This document shows, in pieces, positions 51,167-61,550 of a DNA stretch of 64,000 bases (position 1 is its first letter; every line of letters begins with the position of its first letter). Both the position numbers and the translations under genes were made by a program. The stretch is from Ulva prolifera (lineage: Eukaryota > Chlorophyta > Ulvophyceae > Ulvales > Ulvaceae): NCBI GenBank assembly GCA_023078555.1, contig CM041199.1, forward strand, positions 2,786,513 through 2,850,512. Direction: 5' to 3'. The notes under the pieces are model-generated. The model did no database searches and was not told where the DNA came from. It saw nothing but the letters and a program-made list of their open reading frames with translations.

Positions 51167-52304
51167 GGCTGCTACATGATGCAGCTTCACTGCCTGCTGC
51201 CATGACCTCACTGTCGGATGCCATAGCGACGGAAAAACGCCGGCGGGCACGAACTCGCAATGGAAGATCCGCTGACGGGGATCAATCAGTTGACAGCGAC
51301 CGGATCACCGGCAGGGTCGTCGGGGTGGGCAGGGCTCCTGCCCTGTCTGAGGCTGCAGAGGTCCTCCCCCTTGACTTCGTGGGAGATGAGCTGACAGGGT
51401 TGCCGTACCTCCTCTTCCATCAGGATTCCCTACAGGATGAGGGCTAGCCAACTCACCGTCGCCTGGGGGTTGGATATGCACGTCGCGCGGCCATCCACCG
51501 AGCTCTGGGCCTGAAGGTGGATGGCACTGTTGATGAGGCTCGCCGTGAGGGCACAGTGACACTTATGAAGTTCCACCAGATGCATTCCCGCGTTGCAGAC
51601 ATGTTCAGCTGCGCGCAACAGTGTACGCAAGGGAAGAAAGACAACAAGTGGTGCCTCTTGAGGTACCTCATTGGGGGGGACGGGGACGGGGGTGGCGGGA
51701 CAGTGACGTATTTCGTCGGGGAACTGCAGTATTTCACGAGGGCGTGTCTGCAGCCCCGGGATGGCGTGTGTTGCGTGTCATGTGTTGCGGAACCAAACCC
51801 ATTGTACCTGGGGGTTGCTGATCTGTATAATTGCACCTTGCCAGCCACCCCGGGAGCCCGCGCCCCAGATCCCGTGTTGAAACGTCCCCCTGAGTTTTTC
51901 GGTGTGGCGGGTGCAAACAGGGGGTCTCGGGCATATGTCGGCAGATACGTCGTACACTTGGACGCAGTTCCATGCCAGTTAGTTCCAGTCCGGAGGGGTG
52001 CACAAAATGTGCAGTATTGGGCCACTGCGAACAAGGCTTCTGGCCGAACTGTGTAAAGCGCTGGGGTCATCGGGTGCTCTCTCCTTGATACCAATACGGC
52101 ACCTGCTACAGCAGATAAGTTGGCGCCCAGTCTCCGGCACTGTATGGCCACCGGTGCATTATCGGCAGCAGCCAACAGTCATTCGCCAGACGTGGAGCGC
52201 GTGTAGCCACTTTCGCACCTGCTTCGAGCATCGGCGCCGGCTCCGACATCATGATACCGGCACTGCGGTTCGATTAAAGATATGTTGATAGTTAAATGTA
52301 ATAC

Positions 52305-55300
52305 ATGCTGGATGACAGCGACGCGATACGATTGGTACAACACGCCCGACTGCTTACATCCCCGAGTTGGTTAGACAGGATGATTTCAGACGGGGACCTG
52401 AGGACCTTGATTGCGACATTAGAAAGTAGAAATTCATACGAGTCGTCGTTCTATAGATTCGTGAAAACGGCCCTCAAGGGGAAATGGACGCCAGGTCAAC
52501 CGATCCCGGTTCTCACTATCTGTAGCAGGGATCCGGGGTTCCCACTAGATCTAATGGGAAACTCGTATATCCTGACCACGGTTGACATCACCATGGTGGG
52601 GTTTATTCTCGATGCCGGGGGAGATGGTCTGGATGATTATCTGGACTCGATTCGGGCGATGAAGGAAGGCGTCCAGGTAGCCCACGCCGCAAACCACGCA
52701 GCGGTCGTCGAGAAGAAGATGCATTCTCTATGGCACGACATCCGGCTCGTCGCGGTCGAGCGCGCGGTCCGTACGGTGTATCCCGGCGGGCCCGAGGAGA
52801 TCGTACTGTACAGAGCTTGTCAATCCGGAGCGGGGGTGGCGGAGGATGTTGGCGGCCTGCTCCAGCGTGTGCTTGGCACGAGCGGGACCGAGGCGATTAG
52901 CCAGTGGCTAGATCGGGAGAGGGAGGCGCCGCGACAGCCCAATCCCATTTGGCCACTGTCAGAGGTGCCTGTGGCCCCTCTGCAGGCGCCATTGTTGGCC
53001 TTACAGCTCGATGTGGGGGGGGCTGATGATGACACCCCTCCGGATGGGGACATCAACGCCGCCACCTCGTCGGGAGTGGGGTCGGTCGCTCCCTTACAGC
53101 CCGACGGCGGGGGGGCTGCGGATGACCCCGCTCCGGAGGGGGGCATCGACGCCGCCACATCCCCGGGGGTGGGGGGGGTCGATCCTTTACCCTGGGCGGA
53201 GTCCAGCGGTGACATCGCGTTCAGGGGTGGTGGAAAGCTGGGACGTGGCAGACATGCCCCGAAGCGGCTTAGGGGGGTGGGGGCACAAGGGGCAGTGGCA
53301 CCGGTTGCAGGGCGTGGGTCGCGCAGTAACACCCATCAACAGCCTGCGCAAGTACGTTTCAGTGCACGGGGTGGCTCCCGGCGGGGTGCTGCGGCTGTGG
53401 CGGAGATCCTCAGCCGTGAGCCTCCGGCAGCATTAGTGCCAGCAGCAGTCGGGGCTCGCCCTCCGGCGGTGCGGCCAGAGCCCGATCAGCCAGAAGGGCC
53501 TGCAAGGGCCGCATCTCCTCCGTCCCGGACCACCGGCTGTCTGCCACCCCCGCTTCCGGGGGTGGCTGCTACAGCTGCGGCCCCCCCCCGGCCACTGGCA
53601 CAGGCGGAGGAGGGTCACAACGCTCGGGAGGGGGGCATTGCAGACCCCCCCGCAGGAGGTAACCTCGAGCCAACTCCTGAATCTCAGGACGTACCGGTCA
53701 CCACTGCGGCCGCCGGGGAGGGCCCCGGCGCAAGCCCCAACCCTCTAGGGGGGGCCACCGCACACACAGGCATGTCGCCCGGGGCAGACGAGGTCGCCCC
53801 GCTTCCGCCGGGGGCCAGTCAGGGCGTTACGCTCCTCTCGGCCTCACTATTGGCTCACCCTCCGGTAACCCCTCCGGCATGGGTGACGGACATACCTGCA
53901 AAGCCGCCGGGGAAACTGAAGCAGCAGTGGTCGCCGACCCGCCCGGGGGCGAGTAACCCAGCCCCTGCTCAGTCCAGTGACGCGGGCGGCCCAACGCATG
54001 TGGGCTCCTCCGATGACGACGAGCCAGGGCCGTCATCAGTGCCGGGGGGCGTGACGGTGGAGCTGGGGCATTTTGGGGAAGCACGGGTTTCTGTTGTTTT
54101 GGGGCTGCCAAGCCTCGCAAGAGGCTGGCCCACGTCCTGGCTAGATTCGACGCACGTAGACTACGCCTGTAGCAGATGTGTGACGCTGGCAGGCCAGGGC
54201 GTCATCTCACTGCCTAGCATGAGCCTGGCCGGGGTTTGTACTGGGGATGCGGGTGCAGCCTGGTCTGACAGTCGCAGTAGGTGGTTGGGGCGGTGGATGG
54301 CCCGAGCTCACATATTCGATCAGATATGCGTCCTTGTCCCAGTCCCCCGGAACGGTCACTGGGCACTGGCCGTCATCTGGCAGCCACGTGCGCCCCCTCG
54401 ACTCATCTGACTTTGCAACGGGAATCATATTCTAGGTTCGTCGATCCCGTCGGGTCATCCCATGTGGGGAGTACACTGCAAGGGCCCACTGAGGGTGTCG
54501 GCGTGTTGCAGGGCTCTTGAAGCAGGACGAGGCCCCTAGCATGTCGTTCTTTGACAGCTTGATGGACGCCGGCGCCGGCAATGCCGAGCGGATCCAGGCA
54601 GTGCTGAGTGCGGCGCTGTGCATGGCGCTTGACAACCCGGAGGGCAAGGCACCCGCCACCTCCTTGCCAGCGGATCCCCCAACTAAGTCGGGGACTAGGG
54701 GGGCAGTAACGGGACGGCGTCAAAACATGCGTTTGGGCACCAGGCCACCCGCTTCCACAGCGAGGATCACTCTGAAGTTGACTAAGGTGCGATTCTCACC
54801 GGGCACTGGTATCTTGAACTTGCGGTTACCCCATTGCTGTCACCCGCTGACGGGGTGCCATGCGATCCACCGCATGGCGCCGGCCAGCTTACCTTGTTCC
54901 ACCCGTCCCGCCCTCCAGCCTTCATCCCCTCGGGCCCTGTCATAACCACACCCTGTCATAGCATTGACTTGAGTTTTCGCCGTTGACACGACCCTGCGTG
55001 CCACCTACATCAGTGCTCGGTGGAGTACAGGTCGGTGGAGCCCCCCAGCAACCAAACGGCCATGATTGCGGGGTGTATACTGCAATGTTCGCCGATGCCG
55101 TCTGCCAGGTCGTCCGTGAAATGCGACATGAGGAGGGGGACCTGTTCTCTAGTGACGTCCACGGGGAGGGGGCCACTCGTAGGGTACTGCGGCGCATCTC
55201 CCGCCTCAGAGTGCAGCATGCGGTGCTGTACCGCATCCTGCTTACACGGGCCCTCTTGCAAGAATGGCACCGTGGCGGGAGGGCGGGGGACCAGCTAGTG

Positions 55301-55687
55301 GGTATATCCGCCGAAGACGGCACCAACATCCTAGCTGATGCACGATGGGACCGCCACCTGCGGACCCCGCCGTTTGCAGACATGTCTGCAGATGAGTTGA
55401 GGTATGCGCTACACAATCCTTGTTATCACCACCGTTGCCCCTCCACTCCTCTGGCGAGTTGGTCATTCGCCCGCCCCTGCAGGCTATGTCTAGTCATCGC
55501 ATAGGCGCTGGTCTCGCCCCCACCCCACCGTAGACGGCACAACTCCTACATGATTCCGGTACTATGCAGGGACTGGTACCTTCAGGCGGGGTACGACGCC
55601 TTCATGAATAAGGTGCAGCCACTGGTGGCAACCCTGAGTCAACAGTACAACAAGCTGATGGCCGTTCCGCTGAAAAAGCGGATCTGA
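52305..55687 (+). CDS. Ulp1/SENP-like C48 cysteine protease carried by element 2
   Basis: Four exons join with matching phase: 52,305-54,387, 54,512-54,786, 55,031-55,401 and 55,570-55,687, giving about 948 residues. Residues 1-210 are a helical domain of unknown type. About 210-600 is a long Pro/Gly/Ala/Asp-rich linker with repeated GG-AADD-P blocks. The C-terminal third is the peptidase: THVDY...C, then GHWALAVI (His685), SMSFFDSL (Asp709), and PQQPNGHDCGVY (Gln793, Cys799). These are the His-Asp-Cys triad and oxyanion Gln of Ulp1-type SUMO proteases. The last exon adds a short basic end (AVPLKKRI). It follows the transposase by 249 bp on the same strand. C48 domains are known as cargo in several plant DNA transposons. 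Expected activity is removal of SUMO or a similar modifier in the nucleus (family knowledge); the actual substrate is unknown. No disabling lesion was seen. Confidence 0.8.
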
Positions 55688-56160
55688 GTATCCCCGCATG
55701 GCGTGCGGGGGCGGTAGCCGTGCGGTTCTAATGCACCGCCCGCTGTGCGCCTGGTCGGCGGGTATTCGCATCAGGGTTGCCCATTGCACTAGCTGGCAGG
55801 TGGGGCGGGAACTTGCTAGGGGGGGGTACTGGCGCAGGAGGCTCCCAGGGGGCGGCTACCAGGTGGCGGGACACCACGGCACGCCATAGCAGTCATGCGA
55901 TAGTGTCACTGTGGCCACAGGCGTCCGTCGGCGTTGATGTTGTAGTGCAGTGTTGGGTAGCTGTATACTATTAGTGTGTCTGCTGCGACGAAAGGCCACA
56001 GCCACCTGTGGTAAGAAAGTGCACTGAGGCGTGACAACCTTCCGTCTGTTTACATGTACACGTGGAATGGCACATGAGATGCTGATGTTGCTCGTTGTTG
56101 TACGTGCTACTCATTAATCGTTCGCATTACTAGGTTTCAGAGTCAACATTCTACGGAAAG

Positions 56161-56199
<39 letters not shown>

Positions 56200-56320
56200 A
56201 CTCCAACCCCACCCTAATCCGCACTCCAGCACTCCTCATAGCAGCCCCCCTTCGTGGTCCGGCTTCACTCGGCAACGTTGCGTCCCTGCACGGTGAGCAG
56301 CTGCGAATAATGAAATGGGA
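55688..56320. other. Gene-free gap between protease and leftward gene
   Basis: Apart from the poly-C tract at 56,161-56,199, I see no gene, repeat or RNA here. The two convergent genes end on either side, so both 3' UTRs probably lie here. Confidence 0.5.
56161..56199. repeat. 39-nt poly-C homopolymer
   Basis: An uninterrupted run of 39 C residues in this assembly, between ...CTACGGAAAG and ACTCCAACC. Length is unreliable, since such runs slip during replication and sequencing. On the other strand it is a G-run able to form a quadruplex. Confidence 0.95.
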
Positions 56321-59300
56321 TTAGGGGGCAGGACGCAAGAGTGGCCACAAGGGGACAGGGAGGGCCTGGGCAACAGCCAAGCTCGGGACGAGAGGCAACC
56401 TCAATACGGAGCATACCTGCCGGATCAGTGCCACAACCTCTGCTACAGTGGCATTGTCAGGCTCCAGCCCGTACGCCGAAATGAGGGCCATGACGCGTAG
56501 CAGGCGGTCGTCATCATCCTCACGCAGACGAGGGTTGCTCAGCATCATTAAGTCGCATGCCACGACAATGAGCCGCAACTGAGCAGCTCGCCCGAAACCA
56601 GGTCCCGCGGGCATGGCGAAGGTGGCGGACAGTTGAACTGTGGTCTGCTGTGCAGCTGGAGACTCTGCCACGGTGAGCTGCACCGAGCCAGCAGTGTCCT
56701 GCAGGTAGTACAGCTGGGATGGCCTAACCTCTGGATCAGATGTTGGCAGGTCGTCCTCATCTACCGAGATGTCCGCCGAATCAGCAGGCTCCGAATCGTC
56801 ATCAGAAGCATGATGACCGAACATCTCTTCGTAGTCGAGGAACAAGGCGTCAGCAAGGGGTTCGGCAAACCCGGCGATGTCCTCGGCACCGCCCAGACCG
56901 AACCCTGATCCATCTCCGGCACCCGCAGGCGGCTGCGCGGTGGGGAGGGGTTCCTGTGCCTTTGCATGCGTGGCCGCAGAGGTGCCACGTGGGCCCACGG
57001 TTACTGCCTCGGGGGGGGCCAGCCCCCCCAACGCAGGCCCACCCCCCGCAGGCGCTGACGAGTCCCCCGGGTTCAGGGCCCCCGACACAGGCCCACCCCC
57101 CACAGGCGCTGCTGATGCCCCCAGGTTCAGCCCCCCCGACGCAGGCGCACCCCCCACAGGCGCTGACGAGTCCCCCGGGTTCAGGCCCCCCGACGCAGGT
57201 GCACCCCCCACAGGCGCTGCTGATGCCCCCAGGTTCAGCCCCCCCGACGCAGGCGCACCCCCCACAGGCGCTGACGAGTCCCCCGGGTTCAGGCCCCCCG
57301 ACGCAGGCGCACCCCCCACATGCGCCGCTGATGCCCCCAGGTTCAGCCCCCCCGACGCAGGCGCACCCCCCACAGGCGCTGATGAGTCCCCCGGGTTCAC
57401 GCCCCCCGACGCAGGCGCACCCCCCACAGGCGCTGACGAGTCCCCCGGGTTGAGCCCCCCCAACGCAGGCGCACCCCCCACATGCGCTGCTGATGCCCCC
57501 AGGTTCAGCCCCCCCGACGCAGGCGCACCCCCCACAGGCGCTGATGAGTCCCCCGGGTTCACGCCCCCCGACGCAGGCGCACCCCCCACAGGCGCTGCTA
57601 ATTCACCCAGCCTGCTGGGTGGAGCTGGGCGGGCGGGGCTTGCCGCGTCACCGGAACCCTGTGTGGCGCTGTCGCCGGTGTTGGTACCCGCGGCGGCAGT
57701 GCCCGTGTTCAGGGGTGCTGGAATGCCGCACTTTCGCAGCAGCAGCGCCTTATCGCGTGATTATGCCGCCGAGCTCTTCCCACTTGCCCGACGCTGGTGG
57801 TGGCCGCGGGCACGGGCTGCATTGGCACCCCCTGTCCCAGGGGGCGCCTGGGCCGCAGCCACAGGGGGCTGCCGGCAACCCACGGGGAGGGTGGCGAGGA
57901 TGCCGTCGGGGATGTTGAGGAGCTCCTCCCTGCGAACCATAGCCGGTAAGGCCGCGCACCACGCAGCGCACGGCGCGAGTCACAGGGCACATGCATGCTC
58001 TGTTGCACTAGTCACACTTGCAGCAGGTAAGATGGAGCAATTGATACAAGAATAGGAGGTGGCCACAGCAGTGTTCGCCTATGACATTACGTCCGTGTAG
58101 CAGGTTCTGATGCAGATGACAACCAGCCGTAGGGCCAGACATCGCTGGGGTATGCACCTGTAGCAGGCTGGACTCTGCATCCCTTTGGCGATGGACTGCT
58201 TGGCGAGTTCTTCAGCGCCGGCGTAATCCCAGTCCTTGATATCCGGGAACGTCACTGGCCTCAGGCGAACGGCGGGCGTGGAGACGGGATTGCCTGAACT
58301 GCTCGCAGCGGGGACTGTTTGCGCCACGGCCAGGTGCCGCCAGCTCCTGAGCGCCCAGTGCCAGATCGTGTGGGGCGGGCACAATGGAATCAGCGCATCA
58401 GCCAACCTCTTGACAGGCAGACCGTACCCCGATTTCACCAAGCCTGCATGCACCGCGGGGTTCAGGCGTTCACACTGACTGCAAAGCGTAGTGTTGACCC
58501 ACCCGGGGGGATACAACAGGACACTATAGCTCCATATACAGGTGTACATGACAGGCTGGCGACGCACAGCTGTGATTGACCGTGCACACCAAGATGGCGG
58601 CAAAGGCGGGATCAAGGAGACTGGGCTCCAGCGCCGGGATGTCCTCTCCACCCCGCCTTTCTAGGTCAGGCGCCTCAGGGTTGCCTGTCATTGCTGTAGC
58701 AACGAGGCGCACATACGCATGCATAAAGAGGTGGACCCCGCTACTGGCGAAAGCCGCCAGGTCCTGTGTAGACGACCGCAGCCCTGAACATGCTCCCATG
58801 ATGTGGGAGTAGAATGACTTGACAGAAAGCCACGCCGGACGGAGGGCTCGGGCTACCCTGTCTCCCTGCACGGCCGGACCCAGGAGTGAACGACATGGGG
58901 GGTTAGGCCAAGTAGCACCACAGTGTCACGCCGCCCAAGGGATGTTCAGAACATGTTCTGTACAGTGGCGACTCGCACCTCTGACCAATCCATCAACGGA
59001 TGCTCCGCCGCATACGCCAACACCCAGGGGGCTAGATTGTATAGGGTGGTGACGAATTCGCCGAGGAACTTCATATCCTGCACGATCTGAGGCATGTTAC
59101 ACTCATCGTTCACAGGCCTGTGACTGGGCAGGCTTGAGGTGTAGGAGGAATCAGAGGCCGCCTAGCCACACTCATGCATGCGTGGTGGAAAGAATGCACT
59201 GCCGAGCCAGACAACGCACAAGCATACAGGCAGCCATGCCTGACCACACCGGAATCATAGAAAACATCAGGAACGCACGAACGCCTCGATGAGGTCCGAG

Positions 59301-60549
59301 TGCCAGACGTGCATGTCCGCTAGTACCGACGCGCCCGACGTCAGTTGGTACACCACCTGGGAGGGGACCCCATTTGTGTTGGCCAGCAGCGCGTGACACC
59401 GGTCCCCAATGTGCCGCGCTATTGCCTGAGAAGGTTCGAGCTTCTTTTCAATGAAGCCCTCCAGACTTTCGTAGTGGGCGTTTTCATACAACACCCACGC
59501 CACCAGAGGGTTGAGGCCGTCAGGGAGGTTGGAGGTTGGTCTCTCCTTGCTCCTAGCGGACCCGGCCCCCCCCGCCGCGGGTGTCCGCTTTCCGGCAGTC
59601 TACAGTTTGACACGATGCGGGGAGAGGCCAGACATGAAAGAAGCCCATGCCCACACGACGTGCCGGGGGGTGGGGCAATAGAAAACTGCACCGACACCTC
59701 TTGTAGCGGGCCCCTTCCATCACCTCTGGGACACGCCCAAGAACACATGTGGACCTTATGCATGGACGCGGTGGCATTTGGCACGCCCGCGGTGGACACG
59801 GACTGCATGACTCCCAAAAAAAGCGCAGCAGACGGGGAGTGAGCACACCGTCAGGAGGCGGGGGGTCAGCGGCTTTGCGCTTCTCCCCAACCTTCGCATG
59901 TGGGATATCGAACCGCTCGGCGAGCTCCGGATCTCGCTCCTCCGTGACTGTAGTCTTGGGGAATCCTGACTCAGAGACGTGGCCCGTGACCTTATGCTGC
60001 ATAGCTGGATGCACTGACTACTGAACCCACTCCATAGTCAGGCTACGCCCCTCCGCAGTAAACAGGCAGTTGCAGTAGAGCGTGGTCAGCAGTTCTACCA
60101 CCAGCCCACCAGGAGGCACACACCTCCTTCGTTCCCAGCAGAGGCCTCCACCGCAGGGGTTCCGTGCACCCAGCAGGGGTCATCCCTTTGCCCTCCCACG
60201 AGGACACGAACATGTCCTGCTCGTGGAGCCAGCCGGAGAGCACGAGAAGGGTAGTAGTGGCCACTCCCTTGGCCGTTTCCAGCTCACTCCCCCGGCTTAC
60301 CACCACGTTGTCTCGCAGGACCTCCCCAAGGCCCCACCACACAGCCACCCCAGGCCCGCATGCTGGACCGCTATTGGTGCCGACGCGGGCTCGGTCAGTG
60401 AAACGCCCGTCTCTAGAAATCAAACTACCCACTACTGGGATTCGGTTAGTGCGCATGCGACCGACAAGCAAGTCTCCGCTGCGCGCAGAAGTCAGCCCAT
60501 GCTGGGTACTTGGCAGTCCTGCGACCAGTGCTGCAACGCGTGGATCCAT
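56321..60549 (-). CDS. Leftward multi-exon gene of element 2, unknown function
   Basis: Not recognised. Coding-like leftward segments are: start ATG at 60,549 (MDPRVAALVAGLPSTQHG) to about 60,120; about 60,000-59,840 (FPKTTVTEERDPELAERFDI); 59,530-59,280 (VLYENAHYESLEGFIEKKLE); about 59,140-58,990 (MPQIVQDMKFLGEFVTTLYN); 58,870-58,570 (SVKSFYSHIMGACSGL); 58,540-58,160 (VKSGYGLPVKRLADALIP); and about 57,950-56,321. The last opens with REELLNIPDGILATLPVG, crosses an 18-residue repeat, then an acidic stretch (DDDSEPADSADISVDEDD), and ends in a leucine-rich helical region (DDDDRLLRVMALISAYGLEP). Splice junctions are not fixed. The non-repetitive ends look more protein-like on this strand than the overlapping rightward frames. 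It may be cargo or a second accessory gene. Confidence 0.4.
57020..57600 (-). repeat. 54-bp coding minisatellite
   Basis: About 10-11 units of 54 bp encode, leftward, 18-residue repeats alternating between two forms: GGAPASGGVNPGDSSAPV and GGAPASGGLNLGASAAPV. The region is very C-rich on the plus strand. The unit length is a multiple of 3, so copy number can change without a frameshift, consistent with a flexible linker in the leftward gene. Confidence 0.9.
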
Positions 60550-60789
60550 CGCTAATACGTATGTCAATATACTACTAGCGAAAGCGGTCACTGGTGACGA
60601 GATGCGCAGATCTGCAACGGAGTTCCAAGTCACTTCGACCATATCGAATTGCGATGCCAGGTAAGCTACGACCGCCAGCGATTAACCGTATCAGACACAC
60701 AATCCTCCATTCGTACATTTCATGCAGCACGACGCCCCGATTGCAACGGCACCTGCGCACTCCCGCGGAGCACGATGACAGCACCCCGT

Positions 60790-61016
60790 CAGAGTGGCCA
60801 TTCGGCGAATGGCCACTCTGGACCAGCGCATGCATTCGCGTCTAGGAGGACGAGCGCACGCCTTACGATGACGTCACCCCGTCAGAGTGGCCATTCGGCG
60901 AATGGCCACTCTGGATCATCACATGCATTCGTGTCCAGGAGGGCGAGCGCACGCCTTACCTGGAGCATGATGACGTAACTCGGCCAGAGTGGCCATTCGC
61001 CGAATGGCCACTCTGG
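60790..61016. repeat. Three palindromes near the right end of element 2
   Basis: Arms CAGAGTGGCCATTCG and CGAATGGCCACTCTG flank one central base at 60,790-60,820, 60,883-60,913 and 60,984-61,016. The core GAGTGGCCATTCG is the same as in the 64-bp array at the other side of the element. The third copy has central C where the first two have G, and its arms are one base longer. Spacer DNA (GCATGCATTCG...GAGCGCACGCCTTA) is also repeated, so this is a short irregular tandem array. Confidence 0.93.
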
Positions 61017-61527
61017 ACCACCGCATGCATTCGCATCCAGGAACCTATGTGCACGCTTTTCCGGCCACCATTCACAGGGCGACGACCAACACTACATGGA
61101 CTGCTGCCGAGCCTGAAATACGGATCAACGCTATCTTGGGCGATGCAGCAAGTCACCGCTATTGTGAGCCTACCTCCAGCTTCATGCCGCTACGTCTCCT
61201 GCCCAAAGTCGATGTCAGTTGCCATGAGTATGGGTCCACGTCTACCTGCACCGTGTCCAGTCCAGTCGTTTCCAGATACGCGTGTATAGTAACAAAGTCA
61301 CCAATAGTATCATTCGATCCACTGTTAGCGCGGGCTTTCACCGAAATGACCTCGTATAATGGCAGCCGTCGCGGACATGCGAAGGCAAGCAGCAGCGTGG
61401 GTCGGCGGATGATTCGGTGCCAAAGTCCAAGGGCCATCCGACTGCTCGCATCCGATGACATCGGAGAGGTATCAGAGAGTAAACGGACTTTCGTAATCTG
61501 GCGGACGACACCCGGATCCGTTTCGGA
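61017..61527. promoter_or_regulatory. Right subterminal region of element 2
   Basis: Contains CGGATCCG at 61,513-61,520 and several CGGAC/CGGAT words, mirroring the left end. No gene is supported, because the long frames here continue past the transposon end. Confidence 0.4.
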
Positions 61528-61547
61528 GTGTCGCCATTCTCCTAGTG
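61528..61547 (-). repeat. Right terminal inverted repeat of element 2
   Basis: GTGTCGCCATTCTCCTAGTG pairs with the left end and is followed by TAT at 61,548-61,550. Two long ORFs, one per strand, cross this boundary; that argues against their being genes. Confidence 0.88.
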
Positions 61548-61550
61548 TAT

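Larger units (their letters stand above)
45767..52056 (+). pseudogene. Tnp2-type CACTA transposase of element 2, interrupted
   Basis: Starts MAGSADRLKRAEVNE with an intact C2HC-like zinc finger (CLGC...HHGPC). It then follows element 1 segment by segment: KGTGAWWHEQR, RHVCPQCW, GGDGAQLY, EGDIPWLEKL, WMGHHHPLHQPVPCY, PCHFFRLEVAHVFLLGVLMD, KLHLAASHLPDQVRCCG, and a C-terminal LDAVPCQLVPV matching the last domain. Shared introns lie at equivalent points. One intron (47,509-47,608) has a GC donor, and an extra 174-nt intron (48,183-48,356) is missing from element 1. Two lesions break the gene: a 1,765-bp transposon inserted between codons for CMRLL and HDAAS (49,402-51,166 plus an 8-bp duplication), and a TAG at 51,445-51,447 in the frame that continues to the natural end at 52,056. 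It is therefore probably non-functional. Confidence 0.8.
41701..61547 (+). mobile_element. Second CACTA transposon, element 2 (19.8 kb, transposase-defective)
   Basis: Left end CACTAGAAGAATGGCGACAC (41,701-41,720); the right end reverse-complemented is CACTAGGAGAATGGCGACAC (61,528-61,547): 19 of 20 identical. TAT flanks both sides (41,698-41,700 and 61,548-61,550), the expected 3-bp duplication. Length is 19,847 bp. It holds a Tnp2-type transposase related to but divergent from that of element 1, a leftward partner gene with a C-terminal coiled coil, a Ulp1-type protease gene, another leftward gene of unknown function, two clusters of perfect palindromes and a nested 1,765-bp transposon. The left flank is satellite and the right flank is not, so the insertion lies at the array edge or a rearrangement followed. 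The transposase is broken, so this copy would need an enzyme supplied in trans. Confidence 0.87.

Noticed and set aside
56877-58055. 392-codon plus-strand ORF over the 54-bp minisatellite
   Set aside because: It is the low-complexity shadow of the leftward gene; the minus strand gives the better non-repeat protein on both sides of the repeat.
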